From Acetivibrio sp. MSJd-27 (GTDB lineage: Bacteria > Bacillota > Clostridia > UMGS1840 > HGM11507), in contig NZ_JAHLPV010000016.1 in the NCBI RefSeq assembly GCF_018918095.1, positions 1 to 54,064 on the forward strand: DNA of 54,064 nucleotides, written 5' to 3'. Every line of letters begins with the position of its first letter. Position 1 is the first letter of the stretch. Position numbers and translations under genes: made by a program. Under the pieces are notes generated by a model, which did not search any database, was not told where the DNA came from, and saw only the letters and a list, made by a program, of their open reading frames with translations. This document shows, in pieces, positions 44,689 through 52,595 of the stretch.

Positions 44689-46281
44689 ATGAAATTATCG
44701 CGAAAAATGATGAGTTTTCTTTTGACGGCACTCATGGTATTAATTCTGCTTCCGGCTGCTGCTATGAAGATCGGCGCATCCAATATGTATGAAAACAGCG
44801 ACTTTATCGAAACGGAACAACCGGAACTCAGTGAGGAATCGAAACAGTTGATTTCCCTGTATCAAAAAAATCCCACTGTGGAAAATTATCTGAACCTTCG
44901 GAATAATGTCATAGACAATTACAATGCTGTGCTTGAACGGAAAGAAGCTAAACTTGCCGAATTGAAAACGGAAACGGCAGGGAAACCCGGCGGTGATGCA
45001 ATTGTTGCTGAGATGGAAGAAATTGTTCAGGAGATGTATATAACCTACTGGAGTCGTATCAACAGCAGTATGCTCCGTTTCACCGATACACGGCTTTTGA
45101 AATGGAAAATTTCCAATGCGGCGCAGTATGAGTATATCCCTGTTATGGGCGCAGGGGAAAGCATTTATGTCAAACGCACATCTGTTACAAACGCGGAATA
45201 TGCAGAGTTTGTCACGGCAACAGGTGCACAAGCTCCGTCCAACTGGTCGGACGGGACTTATCCCGCAGGAGAGGACAATTATCCTGTAAATTTGGTTTCC
45301 TATGAGGACGCGGAAAACTATTGCGATTGGCTGACCGAACAGGACGGTGTGGATACCTATCGTTTGCCCAATGAAAGCGAATGGGAACTGGCGGCAGGAC
45401 ATATGCCGAAAGACGCTGATTTTAACTGCGGTGTCAATGACGGCAGAACGCCGGTTGAACAGTATGCTGACGTTACCAGAGGCGCACATGGCGCGATTGA
45501 TTTTTGGGGAAATGTTTGGGAATGGACATCAACCGTGAGAGACAATTCTAATGGGATAACCACGTTGGGCGTCAAGGGCGGTTCTTGGAAATCCTCCAGA
45601 ACAGATTGCCGTACCGAGTGCCGTGAGGAAGGCCGAGACGATTCGAGGGGCTATGAAGATGTGGGCTTCCGCGTAATTCAAGTATTAAACGGAATCGAGC
45701 CTGAACAAAAAGTAGAGCTTGCAACTCTTGCTTCTCCTGTTGTATCAGCAACATCTACAGCACCGGACAGTATTACATTATCGTGGCAGCCGGTTGACGG
45801 CGCAATAGAATATCAGCTTTTTGAGTATTTTGAAGAAACAGGACTTGTGCAAATGCTTGAAACGACAAAAGAAACATCTGTTACAATGCGTGATTTGGTA
45901 ACGGGCAGTACACACCAATATATTGTTCAGCCAATCGCTTACATTGAAATTGCAGATAATGTATCTTCGGAAAACAGCGTTGTGGCAACCTGTGGCCAGG
46001 AAACTAATACAGCCGATTGGCAAACCGCCATTGTATTGCAGATAGACAATCCCATGCTGACTGTAAACGGTGAGGAAAAAAATATTGATGATAACGGTAC
46101 TGTTCCGCTTTTGATGAACGACAGGACGCTTGTTCCGATTAGAGCCATAGTGGAAGCAATGGGCGGAACGGTAGAATGGAATCAGGACTTACAAACGGCT
46201 GTACTTATGATGAATGGGATTGAAATACGTCTTGTAATAGACAGCACCATCGCATATTTGAATGGAGAAGAAAAAATTTAG
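44689..46281 (+). CDS. Secreted FGE-sulfatase-fold protein with FN3-like and stalk regions, frame broken at 3' end
   Basis: 530 residues. Signal peptide 1-30. Helical linker 40-125. SUMF1/FGE-like domain about 145-340 (VTNAEYAEF, YRLPNESEWELAA, GNVWEWTS, KGGSWKSSRTDC, GFRV). One Cys of the canonical formylglycine-enzyme pair is Ser, so true FGE activity is doubtful. FN3-like region 350-420. Copper-amine-oxidase-type stalk begins at about 455 (LMNDRTLVPIRAIVEAMGG) and stops early at TAG 46279. The missing half lies in the -1 frame. GAGGGGG precedes the ATG. Confidence 0.85.
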   Translation: MKLSRKMMSFLLTALMVLILLPAAAMKIGASNMYENSDFIETEQPELSEESKQLISLYQKNPTVENYLNLRNNVIDNYNAVLERKEAKLAELKTETAGKPGGDAIVAEMEEIVQEMYITYWSRINSSMLRFTDTRLLKWKISNAAQYEYIPVMGAGESIYVKRTSVTNAEYAEFVTATGAQAPSNWSDGTYPAGEDNYPVNLVSYEDAENYCDWLTEQDGVDTYRLPNESEWELAAGHMPKDADFNCGVNDGRTPVEQYADVTRGAHGAIDFWGNVWEWTSTVRDNSNGITTLGVKGGSWKSSRTDCRTECREEGRDDSRGYEDVGFRVIQVLNGIEPEQKVELATLASPVVSATSTAPDSITLSWQPVDGAIEYQLFEYFEETGLVQMLETTKETSVTMRDLVTGSTHQYIVQPIAYIEIADNVSSENSVVATCGQETNTADWQTAIVLQIDNPMLTVNGEEKNIDDNGTVPLLMNDRTLVPIRAIVEAMGGTVEWNQDLQTAVLMMNGIEIRLVIDSTIAYLNGEEKI

Positions 46282-47027
46282 ATACAGCGCCGATTCTTAT
46301 AAACGACAGAACATTGTTCCCCATTCGGTTTGTAGCAGAAAGTTTTGGATTTGATGTAACTTGGGACGAGCAGAACAGGATTGTAACAATAGGCTATAAT
46401 GGTCAAACAATGAAAAATTCCGCAACACTTTTATATCAAGGATAAGGAAGTATTCGTATTGTAACTGCCGAAGAAAAGGTTATCTATATTGACCCCTATG
46501 CTGGGGAGGGCTACAACCTCCCCGCTGATTTAATTTTGGTAACACACGGGCATTCCGACCATAATGCTTTGGAAAAAATAGAAAACCGAAACAGCGATTG
46601 TGTCATTATAACACAGAGCGAAGCAATACAGGACGGGGAGCATCAAATGTTTGATTTGGGCTATGTTCAAGTAGAAGCTGTGGAAGCGGGATATAATGAT
46701 ATGCACGATGTAAAAGAGTGTGTTGGGTATGTACTAACTTTTTCTAACGGTAAGTCGGTCTATGTTTCGGGAGACACCTCAACAACACGGCAAATGTCAG
46801 AAATGGCACAAATGCAGATTGATTATGCGTTTTATTGCTGTGACGGCGTATTTAATATGGGATTGGACGAAGCCGCTCTTTGTGCCCAAATGGTTGGTGC
46901 GAAACACAATATCCCCTATCACATGACAGGCAGAACGCTAAAAACCTATGATAGAGAAATTGCGGAACAATTTTCTGCACCCAATCGGCTGATTGTTGAC
47001 TCCGGAGAGAAAATTGAGATTGTATAA
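46282..47027 (+). pseudogene. Detached stalk half plus metallo-beta-lactamase-fold domain
   Basis: From about 46275, the -1 frame continues the stalk (INDRTLFPIRFVAESFGFDVTW) to TAA 46443, and after that stop the same frame reads GSIRIV...IYIDPYAG, THGHSDHN (zinc motif HxHxDH), SGDTS, and ends at 47027. This is a UlaG/YycJ-like metallo-hydrolase domain. Two lesions (frameshift near the A-run 46271-46276 and the in-frame stop) separate it from the gene upstream. No good start exists for the MBL part alone; an ATG-less TTG/GTG start inside would lose the N-terminal strand. Confidence 0.7.
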
Positions 47028-47050
47028 AATGGTCTTTAACCATAGCCATA

Positions 47051-47089
47051 TTGAAAATATTTGTGTTATGTTCAAATATTCAATAAAAT
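47051..47089 (+). promoter_or_regulatory. Promoter of sigI within an inverted repeat
   Basis: TTGTGT (47061-47066), 17-base spacer, TAAAAT (47084-47089). TTGAAAATATTTG (47051-47063) pairs with CAAATATTCAA (47073-47083) with a two-base bulge, overlapping the -35 and the spacer. No C-tract sigma-I promoter is seen directly before sigI. Confidence 0.5.
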
Positions 47090-47119
47090 GTAGTCAAGCA
47101 ACAAGGAAGTGAGAAACAA

Positions 47120-47815
47120 ATGGAAACGGCTGAAAAAATAATACGGGCACAGGCAGATAATGTAGCGCGGGAGTTATTTATCAAGGAAAATATGGCATTT
47201 ATTTATAGCTGTGCTGCACAGGTAGCCGGACACTTTGTCGATGAAAGCGATGATGTGTTTTCTGAGGCTTTAGCCGCCTTCCATGACGCTCTCACAAACT
47301 ACGAGGAAAGAAAAGGTCATTTTCATGCGTTTGCGAAGACTTGTATTCAAAACAGGATTAAGGATTATTACCGTGCACAAAACCGTCATAGACACATAAT
47401 CCCGTTCAGCAGTCTTGCGGCGGAGAATAGTAACGGCGAAGAAACTGCTTTTGAAGTGGAAGATAAAAATACAGGGACTTCTGAAACCGCTTTTGAAATT
47501 TATTCTCTGAAAGCGGAGCTGGAATCGTTTAGAATATCATTTTTTGAGCTTCCAAAAGCTGCGCCGAAATCGAAAAAGACGCGGGATGCCTGCGTTGATA
47601 TTGTACGATATATTACGGGCAGCAAAGAACTGCTTGCTACCGTATATAATAAAAAGGTTTTGCCGGTAAAACAAGTACTCTCTGATTTAAAAGTGAACAA
47701 AAAAATACTGGAACGGCATAGAAACTATTTAATTATGGGAATTTTAATTATAAATGGAAATTACGAAATATTATCAGAATATTTTGATTCCGAATACAGG
47801 AGGTGGAAACAATGA
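47120..47815 (+). CDS. sigI: RNA polymerase sigma factor SigI
   Basis: 231 residues. Sigma-70 region 2-like N-terminal half (ESDDVFSEALAAFHDALTNYEERKGHFHAFAKTCIQNRIKDYYR split over 45-90) and the SigI-specific C-terminal domain: LPKAAPKSKKTRDACVDIV, LPVKQVL, KKILERHRNYLI, then NGNYEIL near the end. SigI controls heat or cell-wall/polysaccharide responses and is held by RsgI at the membrane. Ends overlapping rsgI by four bases (ATGA). Confidence 0.92.
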   Translation: METAEKIIRAQADNVARELFIKENMAFIYSCAAQVAGHFVDESDDVFSEALAAFHDALTNYEERKGHFHAFAKTCIQNRIKDYYRAQNRHRHIIPFSSLAAENSNGEETAFEVEDKNTGTSETAFEIYSLKAELESFRISFFELPKAAPKSKKTRDACVDIVRYITGSKELLATVYNKKVLPVKQVLSDLKVNKKILERHRNYLIMGILIINGNYEILSEYFDSEYRRWKQ

Positions 47816-48717
47816 AGGGGACTGTGATGGATATTCAAAACGGCCGGGCGGTTGTTTTTCAGAAAAACGGAGATATGACCGAAGTGAAAGACAAAGGGTA
47901 TCAAATCGGACAAACCATCAATATCACAATCTATCCGTACAAAAAGTTTATGGTAATGGCAGCCTGCTTTATGCTGATTTTTATCACAGGCGTTTCGGGA
48001 TATGAGGCGGCATACCGTACGCCGTCCGGCTATATCTATGTAGATATTAACCCAAGCATGCGTCTAGATGTAAACTGCTTTGACAAGGTTATTTCCGTTG
48101 TTCCATTAAATGAGGATGCTGCGGGACTTATAAAAGACTATCCGCTTCGAGCGGCCGATACGGAACAATGTATTGACGAAATTGTATTTGCCTGCCGTGA
48201 AAAAGAATATTTGAATAATCATGATAAAGATATTGAATTGAATGTAGTCACAAAGAAATCAAACTTAAACAATCGCGTTCATATGGTATCGGAAAAGCTG
48301 AAAAAGGATAATTGGAAGGTCTCTGTGCTTAATGTGGACAAAGAGGAAAATGACAAAGCAATGAGATACCGAACGTCTCCAAAAAGGCTCAAAGCGGTTG
48401 AAGAATATACAAACGCATTCGGTGGAACACTTGAGGACAATTTTGCGGCATTAAAGGATACAACAAACAATGACATCTATGCGGAGCTTGAGGCGGCTGG
48501 TTATACAATGGAGATGGACAGCAAAAACGGCTTTGAGCAGAAACCGCAGGACGGAAAATATAAATCTTCGCCCGAACGGCTGAAAGCTGTGAAAGAATAT
48601 ACGGATATGTTCGGCGGAAGTTTGGAGGAAAATATGAAAGCCCTAAAAAGTATCGGCATACAAGAAATATATGCTGCAATGGAAAGCCAAACGCCAATTA
48701 CAATTTTTTCGAATTAA
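47812..48717 (+). CDS. rsgI: Anti-sigma-I factor RsgI with a tandem-repeat ectodomain
   Basis: 301 residues from ATG 47812, eight bases after AGGAGG. N-terminal cytoplasmic RsgI domain (1-42; GTVMDIQNGRAVV), one membrane helix (about 46-63), then the conserved extracellular segment VDINPSMRLDVN with the Asn80-Pro81 bond where RsgI proteins self-cleave. The rest carries two repeats, about 185-227 and 249-291 (SPxRLKAVxEYTxxFGGxLExNxxALK). No known carbohydrate-binding module is visible. Confidence 0.92.
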   Translation: MKGTVMDIQNGRAVVFQKNGDMTEVKDKGYQIGQTINITIYPYKKFMVMAACFMLIFITGVSGYEAAYRTPSGYIYVDINPSMRLDVNCFDKVISVVPLNEDAAGLIKDYPLRAADTEQCIDEIVFACREKEYLNNHDKDIELNVVTKKSNLNNRVHMVSEKLKKDNWKVSVLNVDKEENDKAMRYRTSPKRLKAVEEYTNAFGGTLEDNFAALKDTTNNDIYAELEAAGYTMEMDSKNGFEQKPQDGKYKSSPERLKAVKEYTDMFGGSLEENMKALKSIGIQEIYAAMESQTPITIFSN

Positions 48718-48765
48718 GAAAATATGTGTGATTTTATTGTGAAATTCAAATACATTTGTTGATGT

Positions 48766-48807
48766 AAAAAGAGATAAAGACTCATATTACGGTCTGTATC
48801 TCTTTTT
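48766..48807. terminator. Terminator after rsgI
   Basis: AAAAAGAGATA pairs with TATCTCTTTTT, inner AGAC/GTCT; T-runs on both strands, serving rsgI and the convergent NUDIX gene. Confidence 0.88.
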
Positions 48808-48870
48808 GCATTCAGTCTATCGGTAATAGAAATCATTTTGATACTTTTTTATTATTCCGGCGTTTTCTGA

Positions 48871-49503
48871 TCAGTCAAATAATACTTCCCATGATGTGCT
48901 CTGTGCAGCCTTGAGACACATTGCAATCTGCTCTCTTGTATTTTTTCCTTCTGACAGCGGCGGAAGATTCTCCAGGGAAAAATATCCGCTGTCTACTGTT
49001 TCAATATTTTTCTGAAATGCTCCGCCCAGCAGCTTGCATAATACAAATACTTTACAGACACCATAGGGGATAGGAGGAGTATTGTGAAGATTTCTATCCT
49101 GAACAGCGATAAGACGATAGGCTTCCACATCAAGCCCGGCTTCCTCCCGTGTCTCCTTCTCGGTGTTTGTTTTTATTGAGAGATTAACATCCACCCAACC
49201 GCCGGGCAAAGACCATCTTTCATCCTTTTCCTGTACAAGCAGAATTTTATTATCCTGAACCAAAACCGCCCTTGTGTCTATTTTAGGTGTTTGATATCCC
49301 TCTTCATTGCAAAACAATTCCCTGATTTTTTCTGTGGATATCCCTGTTTTATAGCTTAGCATTTGGGCGGAAATATCACGAATCCGTTCAAATCGTTCCA
49401 AATCAAAGGGATCTTTGGAATAATACAGGCCTGCCTGCGACAAAGCCTGAAGTTCCTGTGCCCATCCCAGCCAAGGCTCGTTGATGAGAATATCATGATT
49501 CAT
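48871..49503 (-). CDS. NUDIX hydrolase with N-terminal NUDIX_N-like domain
   Basis: 210 residues. N-terminal helical part 1-70 (WAQELQALSQAGLYYSKDPFD), NUDIX domain 75-200. The Nudix box GGWVDVNLSIKTNTEKETREEAGLD keeps REEAG but has Leu where the first Glu usually is, as in ADP-ribose/NUDIX_N subfamilies. Hydrolyses nucleoside-diphosphate-linked compounds; substrate unknown. GAGGAGG precedes the ATG. Confidence 0.85.
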   Translation of the reverse strand: MNHDILINEPWLGWAQELQALSQAGLYYSKDPFDLERFERIRDISAQMLSYKTGISTEKIRELFCNEEGYQTPKIDTRAVLVQDNKILLVQEKDERWSLPGGWVDVNLSIKTNTEKETREEAGLDVEAYRLIAVQDRNLHNTPPIPYGVCKVFVLCKLLGGAFQKNIETVDSGYFSLENLPPLSEGKNTREQIAMCLKAAQSTSWEVLFD

Positions 49504-49523
49504 TTTTTATCCTCCTCTTTTTG

Positions 49524-49554
49524 AAAAAGGAGACAGATAAACTGTCCCCTTTTC
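49524..49554 (-). terminator. Terminator after galU
   Basis: GACAG/CTGTC core extended by AAAAGG/CCTTTT with one mismatch; on the minus strand it ends in a T-run. Lies just before the NUDIX ribosome site. Confidence 0.75.
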
Positions 49555-49654
49555 ATTCAATATCTTTATAAGTGCTTCCATTTTGCAAACAGGGGAAAGA
49601 AATCACCGATTGCTCATAAATTTCAATCCTACCATTTGTAGAAATGTGGAACCA

Positions 49655-50527
49655 TCACAGAGAAGAGATGATCTCTTTTAAGTATTCAGAAAATACATCT
49701 CCTAAATCATCTCTGCGCAGAGCATATTCCACCATGGCTTGCAGATAGCCGAATTTATCCCCTACATCATATCTTCGCCCGATAAAATCATATCCATATA
49801 CCTTTCCGCTTTCACAGAGCATTTTAATTGCATCTGTCAGCTGAATTTCTCCTCCAGCGCCCGGTTTTGTTTTCTCCAGTGCATCGAAGATTTCAGGTTC
49901 TAGAATATATCTTCCCAGCACCGCAATATTCGAAGGTGCTTCCTCTTTCTTAGGCTTTTCCACCATATCTTTTACGCGGTATACTCTGTCTTCAACTTTA
50001 GAACAGTCTAAAGCACCGTATTTTGATATATTGTCATAAGAGACGGTCTGTACGCCGAGAATTGTTCCTGGATGTTTTTCATAAACGTCAATCATCTGTT
50101 TCAAGCACGGCACTTCACTGTGTACAACGTCATCTCCCAACAGTACCGCAAATGGTTCACCGGCTGCAAAGGTTTTCGCATGATAGACTGCATGGCCGAG
50201 CCCCTTTTGTTCCTGCTGACGTATGAATTGAACGTTCACCATATCAGAGATTTTTCGAAGTTCTGATATTACCTGAGTTTTTCCGCTTTTTGTGAGTGCG
50301 CATTCCAACTCCACATTGATATCGAAATGATCTTCAATTGCTTTTTTTGAGCGGCTTGTAATGATGAGCAGGTCTGTAATTCCTGATTGAACGGCCTCCT
50401 CTACGATATACTGAATGGTCGGTATATCGATGATTGGAAGCATTTCCTTAGGCATTGCTTTGGTAGCCGGCAAAAATCGAGTCCCCAAACCGGCTGCCGG
50501 AATGACAGCTTTCGTAATCTTTTTCAC
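49655..50527 (-). CDS. galU: UTP-glucose-1-phosphate uridylyltransferase
   Basis: 290 residues from GTG (50525-50527), eight bases after AAAGGAG. Nucleotidyltransferase motif KAVIPAAGLGTRFLPATKAMPKEMLP split at 6-31, QQEQKGLGHAVYHAK near 103, LLGDDVV near 128, MVEKP, GRYILEP. Makes UDP-glucose for cell-wall and glycolipid precursors. Its start overlaps the stop of the upstream ttcA-like gene (GTGA), so the two are coupled. Confidence 0.95.
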   Translation of the reverse strand: MKKITKAVIPAAGLGTRFLPATKAMPKEMLPIIDIPTIQYIVEEAVQSGITDLLIITSRSKKAIEDHFDINVELECALTKSGKTQVISELRKISDMVNVQFIRQQEQKGLGHAVYHAKTFAAGEPFAVLLGDDVVHSEVPCLKQMIDVYEKHPGTILGVQTVSYDNISKYGALDCSKVEDRVYRVKDMVEKPKKEEAPSNIAVLGRYILEPEIFDALEKTKPGAGGEIQLTDAIKMLCESGKVYGYDFIGRRYDVGDKFGYLQAMVEYALRRDDLGDVFSEYLKEIISSL

Positions 50528-51267
50528 GATTTGTACTCCTTTAAATTTATTTTTTTGTCTAAACCCCATCCGTCTATCCCCGAACGGATCAAGGCGCCGA
50601 AAACTCTTTTTTTCACGCCTCGGTTGTCCTTATTCATTAAGTTTAACATATCTTTCATATCTTGTCGAGTGGTTTTTCCGTTTGCCGGACACGGATTATG
50701 CATAATAGGGAACTGCATCCTTTTTACAATACTTCTGATTTCCTTTTCCGGTGCGTAGATGAGGGGACGGATCTGATACACGTCAGCCCTTGTTAAATGG
50801 GTTACAGGAGAAAAACAGCCGATTCTCCCTTCATATAAGAGACATAAAAAGAAGGTTTCTACTACATCATCATAGTGATGTCCCAGCGCAATTTTGTTGC
50901 ATCCATGTTTTTTTGCCAGATCATTTAAGGCGCCCCTTCGCATCTTTGCGCAAAGAGAACAAGGATTGCTTTCTTTTCTGATATCAAAAATAACTTCCTT
51001 AAAATTTGTTTTTTCGACAATATAAGGGATTGCTCTCTCTTCACAAAGAGCTGCAAGCACAGAAGCGTCAAAACCTTCAAATCCCATATCAAGTGTTAGG
51101 CCGATTAACTCAAACTTTTTTGGATAAAACCGCTGCAATTCCTTTAATGCCAGTAAAAGTGTTACACTGTCCTTGCCGCCGGAAACGCCCACTGCAATTT
51201 TATCTCCCTCCTCAATCATATGATAATCTTCGACCGCCCGGCGCATATAACTTAAAATTTTTCTCAT
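50524..51267 (-). CDS. TtcA-family tRNA 2-thiolation / PP-loop ATPase
   Basis: About 247 residues from ATG 51265-51267; a GTG nine bases earlier is equally possible because the ribosome site is weak. PP-loop GVSGGKDS near 28-35, CSLC (Cys pair, near 103) and NPCPANGK (third Cys, near 195) to bind an iron-sulfur cluster. Thiolates C32 of tRNA in the best-known members. First gene of the ttcA-galU pair. Confidence 0.88.
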   Translation of the reverse strand: MRKILSYMRRAVEDYHMIEEGDKIAVGVSGGKDSVTLLLALKELQRFYPKKFELIGLTLDMGFEGFDASVLAALCEERAIPYIVEKTNFKEVIFDIRKESNPCSLCAKMRRGALNDLAKKHGCNKIALGHHYDDVVETFFLCLLYEGRIGCFSPVTHLTRADVYQIRPLIYAPEKEIRSIVKRMQFPIMHNPCPANGKTTRQDMKDMLNLMNKDNRGVKKRVFGALIRSGIDGWGLDKKINLKEYKS

Positions 51268-51303
51268 TCGTTTCACTCGTTTTCTTTATCGTTCTTGAGA
51301 TTC

Positions 51304-51340
51304 ATTATAACAATATAAAAACACTTTTGCAAGGCAAAAG
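51304..51340 (-). repeat. Dispersed promoter-like repeat, copy D = probable ttcA promoter
   Basis: Minus strand CTTTTGC-CTT-GCAAAAG dyad, 14 bases, TTGTTATAAT (TATAAT 51304-51309), TTGCAA at 17-base spacing. Differs from copy C at only a few positions. The rest of the 352-base spacer to rplM holds no gene. Confidence 0.65.
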
Positions 51341-51544
51341 CTATGATAAAAGCGTTTCAACTATACAAGAAGGAGATATCTGCTTTCCGTCTTTTATAGC
51401 CTGCAATAGCCATTCTTAAACTTAAAAAGGATAATCTTTCAAAAGAAAAAGTAAAATGGAGATTGAGTATAATCTAGAAAAACAGAGATTAAGAGAGAAA
51501 AATAGAGTTCACAAGTTATATATTGAAAAAATGAAAAAAACATA

Positions 51545-51573
51545 TTGACAAAACGGATAAGATGTATTAAACT
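51545..51573 (+). promoter_or_regulatory. Promoter of rplM-rpsI
   Basis: TTGACA (51545-51550), 17-base spacer, TAAACT (51568-51573). Confidence 0.75.
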
Positions 51574-51619
51574 AGGTAAAGTAAAAATAAAGGATCGAAG
51601 AACAAAGGAGGCAAAACTT

Positions 51620-52051
51620 ATGAAAAGCACATACTTGGCAAAACCAAATGAGCTTGAAAAGAAATGGTATATCATAGATGCTGCCGGTAAACCTTTGGGA
51701 AGGGTTGCAACAACAGTTGCTACCATCCTGAGAGGTAAGCATCGTCCCACATATACCCCAAATGTTGACTGCGGAGATCATGTTATTGTGATCAATGCGG
51801 AAAAAGCAATTTTAACCGGCAATAAGATGGAAAGCAAAATGTATTATAGACATACCGGATATATTGGCGGACTGAAAGCGGTATCTTATAAGGATTTAAT
51901 GTCCTCTAAACCGGAAAAAGCATTTATGCTGGCTGTAAAAGGTATGCTCCCTAAAAATTCTTTAGGTAGAAAAATGCTGACAAATTTAAGAGTATACAGA
52001 GGGGAAGAGCACAAGCATGAAGCTCAGAACCCGATTGTATACAACGGTTAA
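51620..52051 (+). CDS. rplM: 50S ribosomal protein L13
   Basis: 143 residues from ATG 51620 after GGAGG; the frame stays open upstream but that part is leader. L13 patterns [27 protein letters not shown] and [11 protein letters not shown]. Confidence 0.97.
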   Translation: MKSTYLAKPNELEKKWYIIDAAGKPLGRVATTVATILRGKHRPTYTPNVDCGDHVIVINAEKAILTGNKMESKMYYRHTGYIGGLKAVSYKDLMSSKPEKAFMLAVKGMLPKNSLGRKMLTNLRVYRGEEHKHEAQNPIVYNG

Positions 52052-52069
52052 GAAGGGAGGATTATTCGA

Positions 52070-52468
52070 ATGGCTAAAGTGATAGAAAGTTACTATGGTA
52101 CTGGAAGAAGAAAGTCTTCCGTAGCAAGAGTGCGTTTGGTTCCCGGAAACGGAAATATTACAATCAATAATAGAACGATTGACGATTATTTTGGATTGGA
52201 AACGTTAAAGGTGATTGCTCGTCAGCCCCTTACACTGACAAAGACTGAGGGGAAGGTTGACGTTATCGTTCGTGTAAACGGCGGCGGATTCACCGGACAG
52301 GCAGGCGCTATCCGGCATGGTATCGCAAGAGCGCTTCTGAAAATGGACGCTGAACTGAGACCGGAGCTGAAAAAAGCAGGCTTCCTGACCCGTGACCCAA
52401 GAATGAAAGAAAGAAAGAAATACGGTCTAAAAGCGGCACGTCGTGCACCGCAGTTCTCAAAACGTTAA
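52070..52468 (+). CDS. rpsI: 30S ribosomal protein S9
   Basis: 132 residues with [16 protein letters not shown] at the start, [19 protein letters not shown] in the middle and the basic tail ending APQFSKR that contacts P-site tRNA. Eighteen bases after rplM with GGGAGG. Confidence 0.98.
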   Translation: MAKVIESYYGTGRRKSSVARVRLVPGNGNITINNRTIDDYFGLETLKVIARQPLTLTKTEGKVDVIVRVNGGGFTGQAGAIRHGIARALLKMDAELRPELKKAGFLTRDPRMKERKKYGLKAARRAPQFSKR

Positions 52469-52504
52469 TCGTACGTTTCACAGCGATATTCAAAACAGAT
52501 AGGT

Positions 52505-52537
52505 AAAACCTCTCAGGGAAATCCTGAGAGGTTTTTT
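52505..52537 (+). terminator. Terminator after rpsI
   Basis: Thirteen-bp perfect stem AAAACCTCTCAGG with CCTGAGAGGTTTT, five-base loop, six T. Confidence 0.95.
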
Positions 52538-52595
52538 GAGAAAATGACACATGTAATTGAACAAAAAGACTGTCTTAGAAAGTTAGGTTTATAGC

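Noticed and set aside
10108-52468. Long antisense and shifted frames over pckG, trmD, purB, galU, ffh and other genes
   Set aside because: They are shadows of strongly supported genes with recognised motifs and lack ribosome sites.
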